NCBI GenBank assembly: GCA_013396525.1
Contig: VWYX01000124.1
Coordinates: forward strand, 956,408-1,020,407
Reading direction: 5' to 3'
DNA length: 64,000 bases
From: Chaetorhynchus papuensis
Lineage: Eukaryota; Chordata; Aves; Passeriformes; Rhipiduridae
Below are positions 49,404-63,913 of this stretch, one piece after another (position 1 is the stretch's first letter; each line of letters opens with the position of its first letter). A program made the translations under genes and the position numbers. Below the pieces are notes generated by a model. It saw nothing but the letters and a program-made list of their open reading frames with translations. It made no database searches and was not told the DNA's origin.

Positions 49404-52400
49404 AAAAAAGGACAAAGACTCTTTCTCTGCCAATGTATCTTTTCATGTCCTTGTTTTTCTCCTAAGCTCCTAAAATCAAGGTATTTTATTGTATTCAGCA
49501 TAAAATTGAGTTCTTACACTATTCATTAATGGAAAACTTAAATTAAACTTCAGTCTTAGTTTAATTTAAACTTTTATACTTGCCACCACAAAGAACCTCA
49601 CCTTCTCCCATGCCTCCAATAGAGGTCAACTCAAGACTAGAGAGTAGATGCAAACAGAATGGGAAATGAGAGGCAGCAGCATAAATGAAGCAGCCAGGAA
49701 CAGAGCTCCTGCCCAGACTTGTGTCTGCATGTATGATATTTCCTAATTAAAAAGTACAGTTTCTATCATCTCTGCCACTCTCAGAAAGAGAAATATTACT
49801 CTGCCATTGGATAATGTGAACTGACAGGAGAAATGTTACCGTCGCTGTCATAAGAGCGAGACATCCTTTGAGGAGCCCTACAAACAGCCTCAGCTGAAAA
49901 CTCTGCCCAAGTAAACTCTGCTGCCAGGTGAAGCAGGCTGGAATATATCCCTTTTTTCACATGGCTGTTCCACTCCAATAAAAAAACATTTACTCTTTAG
50001 TCCAAAATCAAGCATAATTAGTATATACCACAAATCAAACAGGTGGAAAGAGTCCTGGGCAACAGTAAAAGAGCCAGAACTGCCACCATACTTGCTTTGC
50101 CGTTATTGTGTTAGATTTTGTATGTGCATTTATAACTGTTAGATTAGCGATTCTCTCTGGGTTATTTCTTTATTTGCTGTTCCAGCCCTCTCATGTTTTC
50201 ACGTAGTCAGCTAAAGAATTTTTCCACAAGGTATGCCCTTGAGCACATCACCCATCTTTGCTGGATAGTAATCTCCTCAAAGACAAAGTGATAATAACAA
50301 TATGGACTGTGGAATCCCAGTCTGATAGCAAATCTGAAATTTTTGAAATGCCAAAGCAGGTGAAAGGAAGCAAGAAGATGTCTGTAATAGAAATCACTCT
50401 TACTGTACAACCACCTTTAGAGAATCATCTCTACTTAGCTGTTTGAGATATAAGCTGTTGAGAGGAGGATGTCAGATAGTTCCACAGTTTCTAAGTTCCG
50501 TTTATTGTCTTTGTGAAGGAGAGGAAACAGAATTTTCAGACTCTCAGATTTGACTACATCAGTCTCAGTTGAAATCTTTTCCCCATTCTGGATAAAACTC
50601 TGGCCAGTGTCCTTAAGGACTGAATGGCTTCTTCCTCATCAATTCTGTCCCTGGTAGCCACACAGTCCAACTCAGTAGCAGAAATCCTGTATCTCTCCAA
50701 TACAGAAATTGACAAGAAAAGTATTTGGGGCCTTTTTCTGCCCTACTCCAGGTTTTGAAGGCTTAAAATGTATTCACCCTTGACCGAAGATATTTTGGCA
50801 ATAATTCCGAATTATATAAAGTCTATTTTGCAATGTAAGTTGATATATGAACAACAGCCAGACTGAAGAGTTAAAATAATTTTTGCTCAATGCAATTTTT
50901 TAGGGACACATATATGGTCTGTTTCCTCAGAAAGGTGTTTCAGTGGGAACATAGAAAATATAGTGGATCTGTATGAACCCTTATAGTTTCTCTCATGCAA
51001 GGAAAGAGAGAGAATCTCAATTTTAATGTGCATCAAAACAAAAGCCTGCTTTTTACTTTTGCTTAGCAGCCATATTGTAATTAGAATGATGTAAAATCCT
51101 AATAAAGACAAAAAAGAGAGCTTGCCATTTTCATAAACTAGCAGATAAAACCTTTCTGGAATATGACTGGTTTATCTCAACGTACTCAAAGACCAGAGAA
51201 GCTAAGATCTTATCCCAAAAAAATAGTATGTTTTATAAATGTAAATATATATTCTCCTAGAATTGAAAAGAGTTTGACTTGTGTTGACCAGTCATGGATT
51301 TGCACACAGAAGAAAAGAGAACTAAGAATTTTTTTCCCTGCTTGGAACATTCTCTGTCCTAGTGACAGAAGAGAGCTAGTACCACTCAGTAAGCAAAATT
51401 GTATTAAGAGCAACTTGATTAAGAGCAAGCTTACTCTCTGTTTTTGAGAATGTACTAATATCCATCTGCAATAAACCCTGTTTTATACACCTGATACACT
51501 TTTGTAGCCCAGATGATATGTACATGTTTTGCAGCATTTATTTAAAATATTCTCACCCTAATGGTGGGAAGAAGACCTTAATTTTTAGAAGGAGCTCCAG
51601 CGAGTGCTTCGTTGTTCAGCTAAAGAAGGGGTTCATCTACTGACTGCTATAGAAGGAACCTCAAAATATTGAATTGATTAGACAAAAGATTGAACCGCCT
51701 ATAAAATGTTATTTACCAATGTGAAAAAAATTCTGGCAACTTACAAAGAAATATTGAAATACTCACTAGTCAGAATATTTTATTTTAAAATAGTTCTCTA
51801 GAAGATTTGATGATGCACCAGAATATTTTTACTCTACAATTATTTTAACATGAAATATCTCTTTCTCATATACACATGCACAAATCAGCCGTCACACTAA
51901 ACCACTGAATTATTGCCTACTTGGTAAGACCTAATAATTTTCCGTTCCTAGCCACTCCAGTGGATAAAGATAACTTTTCCTCTGTTCTTTATAAGCATTG
52001 GCAATATTAGAAATTTATTTTCAAATGGAGCATTTCCAAGAACAACCTGTCGTAACTACCTGGCTTTGGAGTTCGCCTCACCCTTTTACATCATTTTGTA
52101 ACAAGACAACTCGCACAGAGCTTAGTTTCCTCCTTTTAATATGTCCACATTAGAAAGAGAGGTTTGGTGGTTTGTTAAGTCCAAGTTACCAATGGTTTAA
52201 TTAGTATTTACAGTGGTCCTGTAGTGTACTACCACTGCCTTTAAGAGCTGTAATAACACAGGAATAGCAAAGACCTCAGTGTGGAAGGAGAGATCCAGGA
52301 TCTCGTGTGTGCTTGTATAGGCCAAGCTGAGTGGAGTCAGCCACAGCTTCTCTGCTCCTGCTACTCCTGCTGACCAGGTAAAAGCTGGAATAAACTAAGC

Positions 52401-54150
52401 TGCTTATCCATGCTGCCATCACACCTTTGTTTATTGCACAAGGAGAGACCTAAGGAACCCAGCTTAAAAAGCTGCTTCTGCACAAAGGGATCAGCTCATG
52501 TGTCAAGGTGAATTATCTACAAAGAAAAATAAAACAAACCCAAACCCAGAAAAATCCTCCTGCAATGTTATAGAGTTAGTAATAATAGTATGAAATCAGG
52601 AAACAATAATGTGTAGGACATTTAAAATATGGCTAAAATAAGAAGTAAAACTTGCTTCAACAAACTACCACCATCTGGTCTACATCATGAATTGTCTAAT
52701 TTGGGATCAACTTTATCTATTACAAACTGAAAACTTATAAAGTAATAGTAATATACTTCAACCCAGATTAATATTTTTAAACACTGAAAGGAGTTCAAAG
52801 CTGTTGAGACCCAAATAATAGCTCAGAAGCAGAGAATATGCTTGATTTTCCACAGAAATGTGTCCCTTTTGGAATGGGTAAAAAAATTACAGACAAGATT
52901 GACTTTACAATACTTAACAATGTGCCTACTCCAAGAAAAGAAAGAATTTTAAAGAATTTTTATGATTTATTAGTTACTTTGTGAACACTATAATGAAAAT
53001 GTATCTAGCGAGATCTTTTGAGTCTTATCAATCTTTGTTACAAATTATTAGATTTTTTTAGAATAACATATATGCCTCACATAATCTATAATTAAATGAA
53101 TTCCATTAGTTAAATGAAATTTCATACATAAATTGAATTTGAAAAATTATGAGCCAATTGTAATGAAACAGTTATTAATACCCACTGTATTAAGCGGTTA
53201 CAATCACCAGATTCAGGTGACTCAAAAGTGAATCTTTTGAGACATGAGCAGTAACACAATAAAATATTATCTTCTCTTGTAATTAACATGGAAGTATTTT
53301 ACTAACCTCAGTCAGCACAGACTCAAATTGTTTGCCCAGCAGTTTTATTTGCCTAACTCTTGCTGCTCTTTAAATGATCTGCTTACAGGGCTACTGGCAC
53401 ATTAAAGGCACATTTAGGGCACCTGTGGGCTCTCAGGTTGTTTTTTTCCCAGGAAACAGCAAAGGTGGCTGAAAGGAGAAAGAGCCAAAAGGGCTCAATG
53501 TGAAAAAATTGGAATTTTTTCAGCCTCCCATTTCTAAGAGTACTAGTTTTGCAACATTTTCTCCCAGAAAAAAATAGTATAGTGAAAAATGAAGCCTGGA
53601 GGTATTCTTACTTTTTGGCAGATTTACACCAATGCAGTGTCACAGATGCTTTTTAACTGGCCAATGTACTCCAGATGCTCGCTGATGATATTTTGAGATC
53701 CAAAAGAATCCTTTAAGGCACTGCTTGTTTCCAAAACCACTGGCTCTCAAGCTAAAGTGTGAGGTGTAATTTTTGTTGGGATGCCTCAGAAAAATTCAAT
53801 TGCAAAGGAAGATCTTGCAACCAGAAACAGGAAGATGCTGCTGGACGTTCAAGAATAATCAAAATCATGAGGCAATGATTTCAGAAATTGCTTCCTTGCA
53901 CTGTATGGCGTGTCTCACTCACACTGTCACTGTCACTATCTCATGGTGCTCCTTTGTGTTCATTGTGTACTCATCCTTTAAATTCAGGATAAGTTCTCTA
54001 CAAGTTTTCCTCATATATTTTTGGCTGTTTTTCCCACAGTTCTTAGATTCACCTACATAGCCACAGTCCACTTTAGAGTCAAGATTAAAAGTCATGTGCA
54101 GGGTTTCCCTGGTGAAAGGTTGTCACTTCCCCACTTCTCTGAACCCCCAA
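49404..54150. other. Intergenic, no gene seen
   Basis: 4.7 kb of AT-rich sequence. Short open frames only, none with a recognisable domain, and no interspersed repeat that I can classify. Confidence 0.55.
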
Positions 54151-54172
54151 TGAGAGAGAGAGAGAGAGAGAG
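54151..54172 (+). repeat. (GA)n microsatellite
   Basis: About ten GA units in an otherwise unique stretch; likely length-polymorphic. Confidence 0.9.
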
Positions 54173-56415
54173 GTCTTCCTTGCATTCAGAAGCCTGTACA
54201 GACCTTCAACAGTGGCCCTGGCTCAAAAGCATCAATAGTGCATTCAGATAGGAAAGGGGGGAACTGTATTCATTAATTTTGATCGAGTCAGTAAAAATCT
54301 TTTCTCCCTTCAGAAACAGAGTGGCTTTGGGCTACCATGAAGAGCTTTTGATTGCTGTGGAAACTCCCACAGCAGCTTTCAACACCTGGTTGTGATCCAC
54401 TGACTGTAGTGGACAGGTTTGCAAGAAAAAGAAAATTCACTAGTTATTTATTTCCAAGCTTAAAGGGGAGTCTTTCTTTTATATTTTACTTTCTGCAAGG
54501 TGAGGGTTCTTGTAGTAATGAGCTGTGCAGGCTTGTGTTTGAGTTGAAAAGCCTCGCAAGGATGGAGGGGGAACCTGCATATCTGTCTCTTCCTCCTGTT
54601 GCTGCTGCAGCCAGGCATGCACTGATTTATTCAAATTACGGCAGACGATCAGCAGTGAGCCACTAATGGGGTAATTTACGTCTCCCTTCATCCCCCTGAT
54701 GTTTGTAGCAGGAGAAAGCATTGAGACAATGTAATGAAAATGAAAAGAAAAGAAGAAAAGCAGAGGAGAGAAAAGAGGAGAAGCAGAAAAGCAAATGAAA
54801 AGTGAAATCCTGACTGAGGAACAGACTGACTCCTCTAGTATGTGTACCAAAACTTCTGATATCTTTTCTGGGCTTCTGAGAGGAACAGAGTGGTATGTTG
54901 TTCCTAATGCAAACATCATTCCGAGGCTGTTCGTTTTCATATTTAGTCATATCACAGCAAAGCTGAGGGGGTGTCAATCACACTGGGTGCATCTGACTGG
55001 GAGAGCGCTCCCTTCACAGCTGCATCTGGCAGAATCCACTCCGTATTTATTATATTTTCAGTAAGGCATGCTATCTTGTTCATGTGTGAGAAACTGTAAT
55101 GCATCTTTCACATTTAAAGTGCCCTCTGAAGCTTTCTGCCTCACAACCTCCTGTCTACTTTCACTGTTACCACTAAATTTTTTATATTGTCTTGAGCATC
55201 TCTGAAAGAATTGCAAATTCCAGATAGAACATGATTAATTTAGCACTATCGTCTCCTACAATATAGTGTACAGCCGTCCATCCTGCTTCTGTGTGGCTGT
55301 GTCTTATCTCGGCTCTTAGTGAAAAACTAAATTAAGGCAAAGGCTGAAGTCACTCATGTGTACTACTTTTAAAATTAATTTTTGCTGACAGCACCACAGA
55401 GTCAAAAGCATGTAGTTGCATTATGAAAGCCAGAAGAGGGATTAAAATATATGTGTATTTTTGTTATTCCAGGAAAAAGAGTCTTTTGCTCCTTCTACAT
55501 TAGTCATTTTCCCAAAGGACTCTACATCCTTCCTTATTTGGGGAGTAAAAGTTGAGACATCACTCTCTTTTCCATTTGCTAAAGATTTTTGCTTTTTGTT
55601 GTGTTTAACTCCTTATTCTGGCTATCTTCTTTGTAAGATGCGAGTGAAGTTTTATGATGGGCAATTTGGGTGAGGGAGATGAAGGACAATTTGAAGACAC
55701 TAACATTGTTTCCTGTGTGTCTCATTTTCAGCAAATGATTTAATTTGAGAGGAATCCTCCTTGGTCTCTAAAAGCCTAAAATTGTTCAGTTCTGTGCACT
55801 TGAAACAATCTTCTCCCTAAAATTGACTTTTATTTTAACTTTAAAAGTTGTAAAATGTTCAGAAATGAAACATTGATTTTCTAAGTGAACTTTACATTTT
55901 TCTCAACTTTTTGACTATCAGGGAATACAATATCTCTCTTATCTTGTCCTAAAGCAAGTCCTGCAGTATACTTCTTAAAACTAGGTCAAACCCCAAATCT
56001 GTTTATCTGGATTTATTTCCTTTTTCTGTCCCTGGTATTACTTTTCACCTCTGTGATGCAGAAATTAAACTGAAAGAATAGCAATGGGGAAACGAATATG
56101 TTTTCTATGCTGCAGCTGCTTCCCCGAACCTGCACTATCACTGTTCCAGCTGGTATGGAGTGCAGCACAGGCAGACTCTGCCATTCCTTGTTTGCTGCTC
56201 TCTGAAGCAGGGTGAACTGCATACTCCCTATTTTCCAGATTAGCAGTGAGGTTTAGTTGATGTTTCTGATGCCATGATGATTTTTGTCTTTTCTTTTACA
56301 ACCCTTTTATACCTTTTGTAACTTCTGTATTCTCAGTGCTTTTTGCCTACATTCTTGGACTTGTTTGTCAAGCTGGGAGACTGAACATTTTCGAAGCTTC
56401 GTAGTTAGGGATCAG
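54173..56415. other. Intergenic, no gene seen
   Basis: Contains a nearly pure purine tract at about 54735-54805. The 153-codon minus-strand frame at 54479-54940 crosses this tract and reads it as Phe/Leu/Ser-rich sequence, so I do not call it. Nothing else is recognised. Confidence 0.55.
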
Positions 56416-56745
56416 TGTGCCCCAGACCCCAAGGTCCTCTCCAGAACACATTTTGTAAACTAAGATAGAACCATCCAGGGGAAGGTTCCTTGGGGAGGGG
56501 GGCTCATTCGAGCCTCTCATTGGGGAATTTTGGATACATATGCTAATTAATAAGACCTAGAATGTAAGACCAGATCTAGAGGAGGGGGATTGCAGTGGCC
56601 GTTTCTGGGTGCATGGAGACGCATTCGACCTGGACGTGGTGCACCTAAGGATCCTTACAATAAATACCAAGGTAAAACCCCTTTTCCCCTTCTAACCGTG
56701 TTTGATTCTTGATTTTAAGACCTAGAATACCAGGAAAAGGCATCA
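56416..56745 (+). mobile_element. Probable solo LTR of an avian endogenous retrovirus
   Basis: About 330 bases bounded by TGTGCCCCAG and GGCATCA. It is GC-richer than its surroundings and contains an AATAAA (56661-56666) followed by T/C-rich sequence, as in an R-U5 region. The word TAAGACCTAGAAT occurs at 56551-56563 and 56716-56728. No retroviral coding sequence flanks it. Exact ends and target-site duplication are not resolved, and the family is not identified. Confidence 0.45.
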
Positions 56746-59700
56746 CTTCTTAATCAGATCAACGATGGAGAGAACGGGGACAAGCTCAGCAGCAGCCTCG
56801 CTCATCCAGCATTCCCTTTCAACGCGACTAACGTCAGGCAACAGGCTGGCTTCTCTCGCAGTGGCCACACTCACAAGAAGCCTTTGCAACAGCTCTGAAG
56901 AGTGTCTCCTCCAGGATGCTGCAGCAGAAACAGCCCCTTTGAAAGCGTGTTTGAAAGCAGAGTGATGTGCCACCAAGCTGAGCTGCTCACAGCACACACA
57001 TCAAAGGGAGCAGTTAGAGCAGGAGGAGGACAGAGTTGTGAAGGCTTAACACGACTGCAAGGACGCCCCGTGCTGCAATTGCACTTGTCAAGGGAAATTA
57101 AAAATTGTATCCTGGGATATGAGACCCTATGTGTGACTCCACCGCAGAAGAGGACTTTCAGGAATGAGTAAGGAATCCGAATTATTTTGATGAGTAAGAG
57201 CAACACTCTGAATAAGATCTAGAAAACGAGTTAAAAACTAGGATTTTTAATGGATCACAGACTAAACGTGATTGAAAATATTGCTCTTTCAGATAGACAA
57301 ATTCCACAATGTGATATATCAATAGGAACACAGTTTTCAAGACACATCAGTACATCCTTCTGGTCTCGACAGCCTTGACAAGGCCTCTACTCTAAACTTT
57401 GTCTTCTTCTAGGTACTATATTTCTAGGTATATTTCAAGGCAGATGTGGGCTAAAGCAAGAAGTGCAGCAAGTTTCAAGAATTAGTAGAGATTTAGAGAG
57501 CTTTTTGACTTTTATAATCAGGATTATTTTGTCTAAAGAACAGTAATTCAAGCGGGAACATGGTAGGAATTTCCAAGAACATTAATTTTTTTCTCATATG
57601 TTTATTTTCAAAGAAGAAAAAAAAGACTTTTCTTTCACATTCATGTGACCAGGCAAAGAAGGAATGCATGCATTCATAACAGAAGAATTACAGAATAATG
57701 CGGAATACCCTTAATAGTAAGGGATTTTGAAGCACTGGGCTAGTCTGTGTGCATCAGTTGTGGATTATTTCCCATTGCAGAGCATATTCAAGAAAAAGTG
57801 ATTAGGAGTGATGTGAACAGAGCTGATCCTGTGCTGTAACAATGCAATGGACAAGGTAAAGTCTCCAGGACCTTTTGCTATCTATTTTTGTTGTATCAGT
57901 CCCTGAGAGAGGCTGTGAAAATTGGGTGTTTGGTTTTAATATTACATTGCCCCACTTGCAGTGGGTGCATGAACAGGTCAAAAGTGACTGGGATAAGTCT
58001 ACTGACAGAAAGCCTGTAGTGGTATTCTGGATGAGATTCTTTTGCACTTTGTTCTAAAATGCATATCAGATTATGTCCTGGCCTCTAATGGATAAAACCA
58101 TTATCCATGGATAACGGATGGACAAAAAGCTTCCCCAATAAAGGAAATTTTCCTTGTATTAGAAGAGTAAGACATAAGGTAACACATGCAAAGAAGCAAA
58201 GATCAGTAACAAAGGCCTCCATTTTCCTTTTGATAAAACTCAGAAATCCTTGAGCAAAACATGCAGGCAGCTCGAAGCAACCAGGAGACTAGAAGACCTG
58301 TGTGGCAAAGTGCTCTTTGGGCAGATGCCTGTCCCTGCACAGCCACTTGGCTTCTGCTGAAGTCCATGAATGGATGCCTTCCAGACCCAGACTGAAAGGA
58401 AAAACACAACTCAATCCAGAATTACTAGGGCTGAAACCTTGCATCGAGTAGGTATGGGCAAGAGGTTCACAATTTATGTTGATTTCTGTGGCAACTGGGA
58501 TATATTGGGAATACACAGGAATCAAAACAAGACAGAAGAATATTTTGAAAGAAGCCTAAAATTTTTACTGATTAATCTTTTGGAATTCCCTAAAGGGCGA
58601 TTCTTTTTTGATAGCTAATATATCAGTGGAACACTGAAAACACTCAAATAAACAGAACAACAGAACTTTAATTAAAGTAATTCCTTTAAAAGTATGATCT
58701 GCAATTGTAGGGGGGTTTTTTTGTGGACTTTTTTATTCTATTAAAAATTATCCACAAAAGTATGTTGGATTGTTTTGCAATAATTGGACAATTTTACTGA
58801 GATACCTACATGATTTAGGAGTCAAACTCTCATCGTCAAATGCAGTGAAGCAATAATTTAAAAATAGTCTCATCTTCTTATTAGCTCATCAGGCCATACC
58901 TTATATCTACTTGATTAAGACTCAGAGGGGTGATCGAGTGTTTTGCTTATGGAAAGGAGTTTGGTATTGTAGTTAGGATTTAGGAGATCTGTTTCAGTTC
59001 TTAATTTTACCTCCAAATTGACAGTGAGACAAGAAGTACATAATGAAACTTAAGGGCCCATAGTTAACTTTTGCATGCCTGAGGGGTTATTTTTCACGAG
59101 GAAACAGGCACACATAATTACTTGGAATAACTGTGTTGCTGCAGTGATTATAGTTTCAACATTGGATATGCTGCTATTGGGAAAAAGAGAAGGAATTTAA
59201 AAAATAAAATCATAGCAAAATTAACGGAATAAATGTGAATGACAGATTTATAGTATGCCAAATGATTGGGGAGGGGAAAAAAAAAGAGATTCAATGAGAT
59301 AACAAACCTTTTATTTTTCTTCAGGCTAAAAAATAAAACCAAGACATTTCCTTTCAGGTAGACTTGAAAAGATTTTTCACTGAGAAGATTCAAATTAAGA
59401 AACCAAAATATTTCATCCTAAAACCACTGAAACAAAAACTTCTCACTCGATAATTTATTTACTGACTGCCTCATTTTTCTGTTTATTTGCATCACAGCTA
59501 TTTGTCAAATTTACAAGGAGCTATACTGTCTATTGAACTACTTCTTTTGTCGGTATTTTACAAATCCACAAATTAAGGTAACTTATTCCTAAGTTTCTGG
59601 CCATATATTTGTTAAGTCTAATGTGCTCAGCTTTCATTACCTCCCAAAAAAGCCCTTTATCCATCAATTTCCTTGGAAAAAAATGGCTTAAAATATAGCG

Positions 59701-62487
59701 CCCCTGAAAGTCAATAAGACTTAAAGAGTCTATGTCACTTCATCATTTTAATAAATTGCCCTCCAAACTCCTACATACACATGTGTGTACAGATTTGTCT
59801 ATACTGAATTTATTATAAATGAATTAATATTAAAATACCATCATGAAAAAGAGAAATTATAAGGAAATTGTGAGATTCACCTATCATTTATTTGAGCTTT
59901 GAAAGAATTAAATACACCAATGAGAGGTAACTGCTACCACAAGCGCCTCAATATTAACATTTAGGGTTCCAGATAATTTTTAAGTATCTCTCTACAGCCC
60001 CCTGCCCATGTTCCCATTCTCCTCCCCGGGCAAAAAACTAAACAAGAGAAATAGCAGGAGTTTACCCACCAAGTTTGTGATTTCACAGACTCTAAAGAAA
60101 ATATTATAAATGACAAATTGTCTAGAGTGAATTAAGAGTAGTATTTGCACATTTTTCTGCTTGGCTGAGCTCATACTGTTTCTTTGGGAATAAGCTATCA
60201 GTTTTTAACATTTCCTTTGCCTTATTCCCCCAGCACAGCATCACTCGCCTTTTACATTTTCTGCCGTTTTATCTCTGTGAGAAAGAGGTGTAAGTTAATT
60301 TTGCTCTTGGGATAGAGATGTGTAAGAAGCAAAATTTCCAAACTTCCGATTAATGGCTGGAGGCAACCAAAGGATCCTCTTTGTCCCGAGATTAAAGGAC
60401 TGTTTCATGCTGAGTGAGGCTTTCAGGCACTTGGAATTTGCACCCAAAGCCTGTCATTTAAATTACTGGCACCAAATAGGTTGCTTGAAAGAGAAAGCCC
60501 TGCACTGCTTCCCCACCCTTCGCCTAAATCTGTACAGCAATTCCTCAGTGTCTGCAGAAAAGTACTGTGCCACTGGTTTCACTGTTCTGATCCTTTCCTA
60601 CATAGGCCTATTGGAACATTTTGTCTTGTAACTGGGTGAAAACTGTTTGGTACCTTCTAAATTTCCAGAATCCTTTCACATCTGTCTTCCTTTCCACTAA
60701 TAACAGATGACACAGGCATAGAGGAAAAGGCAGCATACATGGTTCAGATGGCGAGTCTTGCCACTACAGGGTGTGTGGGGAGATGTATTATTCTTAGCTA
60801 AGTGTGATATTCTCCACAGGGCAGACGATTGCTTGGGTAGAAAATGATGCCTTTTTGCTCCTCTGCTTATAGAATAATACATTTTCCTAAGGTATTTTCC
60901 TTTGTGGGAGATTCACGTGACTAGTGCAGCAAGGTGTGAGATGTTTCCCAAGCTCAAGCATGAGTTATTTCCCAAGTTCTTTCTGTCAGCACACATTTTC
61001 TATGAAGTGGGGAATGAGAGGGTCCACGGTCCTTGGCCTCTTCCTCCATTCTCACACCAGCACAAGCATCCAGCATTTTCAGGCCCAGGGTAGGCAGCAG
61101 AGGCATTAAGGCAGATCCACATCAGGTTTCAGCAGGTTTCTAGCACAGCAAAGTGTCAGAGGAGGACTTTTGTGTTGGATTTCAATCACAGGGACTGCAA
61201 CTCACGCAAGGCACCATCACACGCTCTGAGCAACAGAAAGATGGTACACGGAGGTTATTTTGCTCAGCTCATGTTTTAAAAATGAGCCTGTATGTAATAG
61301 CTTTCAACTTACTGCTGTAGGAAATGCAGGGTCCTTGGCTGGATAGGCAGGAGAAGCTAAAACCACAAACTTGAGGCACTGTGCCAGAGAGGGTGCCCTC
61401 TCTCAGCACAAGTCCATTATCACCACAGCGGGCTCTGAAAGCTCTTGTTTCACTCCAAGCAGCAAAATGTGAAGTATTTTAAGGACTTCTTCACTCTGTC
61501 CTGTGCTACAGGAACAGCCTGTGCCATTTCAGCCTCTAGCAGGGTTTGTGGGTGACAGTGTCAGGATTTTGGCCGAGGCTCCTTGTGAGAACCATGTGCT
61601 AGGACGGCAACTCTCTTGTACTGAGGTGAGTTCTCCTTGTCACTCACCAGCTTCTCAACATTTTATGCCTCAAAAGTCTTCCACTCTGTAACTGGACCTG
61701 ATGTGATGACAATATCTAACAAATCCTCTGCAAAATCTCACAAAAACTGTTAGTGCTATGAAAAGTTTACTGTTCAGCTTAATGACAAAGCAACAGATGT
61801 GTGAGACAGAAAGCTACACATAAGAATGATGACAAAACTAGAGCTCCCACAGCAACAAACAGACATTTCTCCGCAGGCAGCCCCAAAAGAAACTCCAGAA
61901 GCTTGGGACTGTGGAAGTGAAAATGCTAATGGAATTTTTTCAATGCCTTTCAATGGGATGTGCAAGAGAAGTACAGAAATACATGTGTGATATTTAGGTC
62001 AGTGGGCAGTATGGGATAAATATTCAGTGGTGCTGCCTGTGAGGTCGTGGTAATGGCCAATAAAACCCCACCACATTAAAACTTACATTTTTCATATGAA
62101 CATATCCTTGAAAAGTTTTAGGAAAGAAATCAAGAAAAATAAGTATATCCCTGTCACTTAAAACCAACACTACAAGGCACTTTCTATAAGAATTAATGTT
62201 TGCTGAAACACTGCGTTTAATTTTACGTGGTTATGTGTCCTTTTAAGAGAAAAAGAAACCTATCTCTCTCTGATGCAAAGAAAAACCCTTTCAGTAACTG
62301 GAAACATTGAGTTGTACTTTCAATACAGATACTACCAGATGTAAAACTGCTTGGGGCGCATAGTGGGGGTTTACTGCAGTTAAAGTTAATGTTAGTGTTT
62401 AATTTGCTTAATAAAAGTTTGTGCAATTGAGGGCGCTGTGTAGTGACTAATGTGGTAATATAAAGGAATTTTGTTATCTGTTTAAAA
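56746..62487. other. Intergenic, no gene seen
   Basis: 5.7 kb without a supported gene. The 60181-60480 stretch is repeat-free and is noted as a possible conserved element. The 56743-57206 stretch has overlapping frames on both strands without domains. Confidence 0.55.
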
Positions 62488-62705
62488 TGGTCTGTGAGGG
62501 TGGTGGGGCACTGGCACAGGCTGTCTGGAGAAGTTGTGGATGCCCCATTCCCGGAGGTGTTCAAGGCCAGGCTGAATGGATCTCTGAGTGAGCTGGTTGA
62601 GTGGAAGGTGTCCCTGCCCAAGTCAAGGGGGTTGGAACTAGAGGTCTTTAAGGTCTCTTTCAAACCAAACCATCCTATGATTCTGTGATTCTGTGATTCT
62701 ATGAT
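62488..62705 (+). repeat. CR1 retroposon, 3'-terminal fragment
   Basis: GGTGGTGGGGCACTGGCACA, GGAGGTGTTCAAGGCCAGG, TGTCCCTGCCCAAGTCAAGG, GGTTGGAACTAGAGGTCTTT and a tail of three ATTCTRTG units are the CR1 3' signature in order. It is strongly 5'-truncated. Its clean tail suggests that it is among the younger copies in the window. Confidence 0.93.
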
Positions 62706-63883
62706 CTGTACATCAGATGCTGATAAGATGCAGTGTCATTGTCACCCAGAAGAGGGTACCTCAAGTCTAATACAGTCAAGAGAAAAAATCAGGTGGTTTG
62801 GGGCATTCTAGATGAATGTGCATTTAGCTTGGGCACTAAAGGTAAGTTCTCCTTGTGGAACTTTCACTTGCATTCTTGCATGGACAAGATATGGAACTTC
62901 TGCCTCTCTGAAGTCCTGCTTCTCTGAGCATGGACAACTGAGATGCAAATCAGGTATCTGAGTTCATCCAGGGAGACAAGGTCACATATTTTGCCTCTTT
63001 GCAGCATGTATGAAACAGTTTGGGACCTGTCACTGCCAAGTACAACAGAAAGCAGGAGACCTTACAAAGACTGACTGCCAAACCAAATGTCATCTGTTCT
63101 GGCAACCTGCTGATTCTTGTTTTGATTTGAGGACAGCCTTCCAAGGCCTGTTTCTCCAGTTAAGCAGAAATCTCAGTCTAGCTTTCCAGCTAAATTAAAT
63201 TTCTTTCCCTTTTTTGCCTTTACAAGCCAATTAAAACACTATTCAAACACCACTTATGCATTATGTTATACTTTTGAGGCAGCTAATCATCATTCCTTGA
63301 GTCAGGTGATTCATGAAATAGCAGATGGATTGGTTGTCTAACATTTCTCACTGAGAGAGCACCATAACCTTGATTATACACCAGAGCTTCTAACCTCACA
63401 GCTGTCAGTATTTAGCACCTTCGTGCCCACTCTCCCATCACTCGTACTGCTCAGCTTTATCACATGCACTTGGCTTTACAACCTTACTCCACAAGGACAA
63501 AATCAGTTTTTCTCTGTGCATAGCAAAGGCTTCCCAAACCAAAGCAACTCTGAGAGGAAGAGTCCAGCTCGACCTTACGACTTACTGAGTATCTATGGCC
63601 CCCCACACAGGAGAGATGTCCTGACCAGCCAACGGTGAGAAAACTTTCACATGGGGTTATGTTTAACAAAATACCTGTATTCCAACCTACTGTCCCATTC
63701 TGTAGTAAGCCTGGCTTTCTTTTTAAGAAGTCCCCATAAAAAAGGTGATTATTTTTTCTTAAAAATAAATTTAAAAATTAATAACCTGATTATGCTTGCA
63801 AAGAAAAGTTTGAAGAGCTAAGGATGAAAGCTAAAAATCTGTGAAGGAAACAAAAAGACCCCTTTTTTTTGGGTAGGGTTTTC
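62706..63883. other. Intergenic, no gene seen
   Basis: AT-rich sequence with short open frames only and no recognisable domain or repeat. Confidence 0.55.
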
Positions 63884-63913
63884 GTTTGTTTGTTTGTTTG
63901 TTTGTTTGTTTGT
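63884..63913 (+). repeat. (GTTT)n microsatellite in a T/G-rich tract
   Basis: About seven GTTT units. They lie inside a longer T/G-rich stretch (about 63861-63956) similar in make-up to that at 23815-23965. Confidence 0.9.

Noticed and set aside
54479..54940. 153-codon minus-strand frame
   Set aside because: Phe/Ser/Leu-rich because it reads the complement of a purine tract; no start context or domain, and it overlaps other frames.
58101..58114. 14-base palindrome TTATCCATGGATAA
   Set aside because: About four such palindromes are expected by chance in a window of this size.
62223..62663. 146-codon minus-strand frame
   Set aside because: Half of it is the antisense of a CR1 fragment; no domain.
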